From: Phoronis ovalis | Taxonomy: Eukaryota; Phoronida; Phoronidae | NCBI GenBank assembly: GCA_028565635.1 | Contig: JAOXYB010111269.1 | Span: 1 to 20,697 of the forward strand | DNA length: 20,697 nt | Direction of reading: 5' to 3' | In this document: positions 18,797 to 20,697 of the stretch, piece after piece | How positions within the stretch are numbered: the first letter of the stretch is position 1 | Layout of the letters: each line of letters begins with the position of its first letter | Made by a program: the position numbers and the translations under genes | The notes under the pieces: model-generated | What the model was told of the DNA's origin: nothing | The model's database searches: none | What the model saw: the letters and a program-made list of their open reading frames with translations, nothing else

Positions 18797-18921
18797 CTTC
18801 CACCCAGAAAATAGATGACTTGTATGCAATATATAAGACATTTATATACATATGTGAGTACCAGTTATTTGTTATCAACTAATTTTCTGTATTGAATACT
18901 GCTCCTAATGCTTTTGATGAT

Positions 18922-18927
18922 AATAAA
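18922..18927 (+). terminator. Polyadenylation signal AATAAA
   Basis: A canonical AATAAA lies 377 bp after the predicted stop and is followed within 15-30 bp by a T-rich tract (TTGTATTTTATTTTTATTGG), the usual downstream element. Confidence 0.55.
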
Positions 18928-18930
18928 CTA

Positions 18931-19580
18931 TTGTATTTTATTTTTATTGGTGAAACATTTAGGCTTTCTTGTATTATTTCAAGATGATTCCAGTCCTAGG
19001 CAGTTTGGAATGAGGTGCCTGATTTATAATATATTTCGGTTCAGTGATGTAAATATAGTGTAAAATCTAAGTAATATTTTTGTTTACAATTGGCACTGGA
19101 GGCCAATCTGTTTTACTTTTACATTGTTTTTTAAGATAAACTTTTCATTAGCAGTTATGCTATACATTATGTACCTTTCATCCACTTAAATATTATAATA
19201 TTGTTAAAAAATGACAACATCTTAAATTGATATTTTGTAGTTTAATTGGAGTTGTATACCATATTTGTTAGTGTTTTCAAGGATACTATATTAACTTTGG
19301 CATCTTACATTATTGCGTATGATCTGTGATATAATTAATATAATATGAAAAGGAAGCTGGAATTCCAAAAAATCAGTTAAAATTATAATAATTTTTTTTC
19401 TTTAATTACATTTAAGTGTTGTTCATACTTATAACCTGTGTAAGAAGGGACACATCAAAATCAAACATTTAAGTTATTTGTATGTATCAATGGGTGGTAA
19501 AGTTGATATTACATTTAACTTTTGCATTTTAGTATGCCTATGATGACTGAACAATTAATAGCGGGAATGAATATAACTAC
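18931..19580. other. AT-rich intergenic DNA, nothing recognised
   Basis: No open frame of note, no repeat that I could define and no RNA gene. Confidence 0.5.
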
Positions 19581-19581
19581 C

Positions 19582-19686
19582 AAATAATCTAAACATACAT
19601 AGTGGCCACTTTCGATTCTCACGCCGTCCTTATTGCGAGAGTTCTGCATGGAAGTTGTTACATTCGGCACACAACAATAAATATGT
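19582..19686 (-). pseudogene. Degenerate THAP-like zinc-finger fragment
   Basis: On the minus strand the frame reads HIYCCVPNVTTSMQNSRNKD followed by GVR. This resembles the start of THAP domains (YCCVPGC, a Ser/Asn-rich loop, then GVxF), a DNA-binding zinc finger used by P-element-type transposases and by host genes. The second zinc Cys is Val here and the rest of the domain (AVPTF box, C-x2-H) is not seen. The patch is richer in GC than its surroundings. Most likely a fragment of an old transposon gene. Confidence 0.35.
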
Positions 19687-19937
19687 AATATCTGACTGCA
19701 AGTTATGCTAAAAGAGCTGAGGAAGCTACAATAAAAGGCCATGCTGGAAAAAGTTATCTTGTTTCAGTTAAAACTTACTATTTTAAAATATATAAATATA
19801 TTTTGTTACGTGGATAAAACTGAAAACGGAAGAGTTGAGTACCTAACTAGTTCAATAATTTTAAAAATTGCATATAGAAATTTGGATTGTCTAAGCACCC
19901 TAAAACATAATTTCTTGGTTCCTTACTACAGAAGGCT

Positions 19938-20460
19938 TAATGATTTTTTATGAACTGTTGTTTCAGTTTCAATGATTTCCTTTTTGATCAATCATTCATT
20001 TACACTTCCAAGAAAAGTTAAGGAAATACAGTTCCTGATTAAAAGACAATATTTTGACAAATTTTAATTGTGCCTTGAAAAAATTTATTTAAAAAAACGA
20101 AAGATTCAAATTATATTCATACGTCTATCAAAAAACTCTATCAAAATTAACATGATTCTACACTGACGTTTGAAACAACACTTTTTTCGGTCTCTATTAT
20201 AGAAAGCGCAATGCTTTTTTATGAACTATGGTTGCAGGTTCTCTGATTTCAATTCTGATCAATCACTCATTTTCCCTTCAAGGAAGGTTAAAGAAACACA
20301 GTTTGTTATTTAAATAAAACTTAATAACAACTTTTTAAATACGTTTAAAGTAATTTATTTTAAATTAACAAACATTTAGATTATATTCAGTATGCACCTA
20401 TGAAAAGAGAAAAAATGAACATGATACGACTTCCACTGATGCTTTCAATTCGTTTCAGGT
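19938..20460. repeat. Diverged 271 bp direct duplication
   Basis: Two copies (about 19938-20190 and 20209-20460) share ordered blocks: TTTTTTATGAACT (19945 and 20216), TGATCAATCA, GTTAA.GAAA.ACAG, AGATTCAAATTATATTC versus AGATTATATTC, and AACATGAT.C. The start of ATGAAC is offset by 271 bp. Copies are diverged with small indels, so the duplication is old. Confidence 0.7.
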
Positions 20461-20466
20461 TAACAT

Positions 20467-20667
20467 ATGATGGCTTTACAAAATGATGACCAGTTTGCTA
20501 TAGTTTCATGGCGTTTCGATCGTAGACTAAATATAACTGAAAACCATGACAGCTTAAACTCAGAGCTTAAAACAGAGTCTTGTAACGCAACGAGTAGCTG
20601 TCCAAAACATGAGATGGAATTTCATTCTAAAATAGTAAAAAAAAACAAAAAACATTTATGTTACTAA
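20467..20667 (+). CDS. Possible exon of a downstream gene, unrecognised
   Basis: An acceptor-like tcgtttcag ends at 20459, and a frame from ATG at 20467 (or 20470) runs 66 codons to TAA. It reads MALQNDDQFAIVSWRFDRRL then a polar Asn/Ser/Glu-rich part and a Lys-rich end. GC is higher than in the flanking DNA, and composition is more protein-like than the chance frames nearby. No domain is recognised, there is no linked exon, and it could be the first or last coding exon of the next gene, or a chance frame. Confidence 0.3.
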   Translation: MMALQNDDQFAIVSWRFDRRLNITENHDSLNSELKTESCNATSSCPKHEMEFHSKIVKKNKKHLCY

Positions 20668-20697
20668 GTGATGTAGGAAATGGTATTTTATATATAT

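Larger units (their letters stand above)
18546..18930 (+). other. Probable 3' UTR of the GTPase gene
   Basis: The region runs from the stop codon to just past an AATAAA signal, AT-rich and without introns that I can prove. Confidence 0.5.

Noticed and set aside
1-20697. CRISPR arrays, operons, tRNA or rRNA genes
   Set aside because: No regularly spaced identical repeats with unique spacers, no prokaryotic gene layout and no cloverleaf or rRNA signature that I could recognise.

Overview
The window is AT-rich, intron-rich animal DNA. It has no bacterial-style gene packing, its splice sites are canonical GT/AG with pyrimidine-rich acceptors, and its introns and flanks are full of short inverted-repeat (fold-back) elements. 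Composition and repeat style suggest a lophotrochozoan invertebrate, most plausibly a bivalve mollusc; this is an inference, since no taxon-specific marker is present.

Layout. 1-7400 is intergenic or otherwise non-coding AT-rich DNA. The one clear element there is a 540 bp mariner-type non-autonomous transposon (2689-3228). A promoter-like segment with a perfect CRE palindrome (TGACGTCA) lies at 7406-7553. From 7657 to 18545, on the + strand, runs one gene that I could join into an 11-exon, 536-residue reading frame with matching splice phases at every junction. 18546-18930 is its likely 3' UTR with an AATAAA signal. 18930-20460 holds a degenerate THAP-like fragment (minus strand) and a diverged 271 bp direct duplication. 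A weak candidate exon of another gene lies at 20467-20667.

The gene is the main find. It encodes an atypical Rab-like small GTPase. The N-terminus, MGTGCSS, is a textbook N-myristoylation plus palmitoylation signal. The P-loop is GDPGVGKT. The switch I Thr is kept. The switch II motif is WDLPGRE, where Rabs have WDxAGQE, so the catalytic Gln is Arg. G4 is NKYD and G5 is VSAR. Between G4 and G5 the GTPase fold is interrupted by an acidic, coiled-coil-like insert of roughly 100 residues, encoded by its own exon plus part of the next. The G domain is followed by a polybasic stretch and then about 200 residues ending in a helical coiled-coil region, with no C-terminal prenylation cysteine. The predicted picture is a lipid-anchored GTPase held to membrane by its N-terminus, probably slow at GTP hydrolysis, with partner-binding coiled coils in the insert and tail.

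The introns hold at least four separate fold-back elements (introns 2, 4, 6 and two in intron 9), a 33 bp minisatellite (intron 6), an eight-copy dispersed motif array (intron 1), and coding-like debris from transposons (introns 1, 7 and 9). Exon joins were made by eye, and weak points (exon 5 donor, final exon, intron 9) are flagged.
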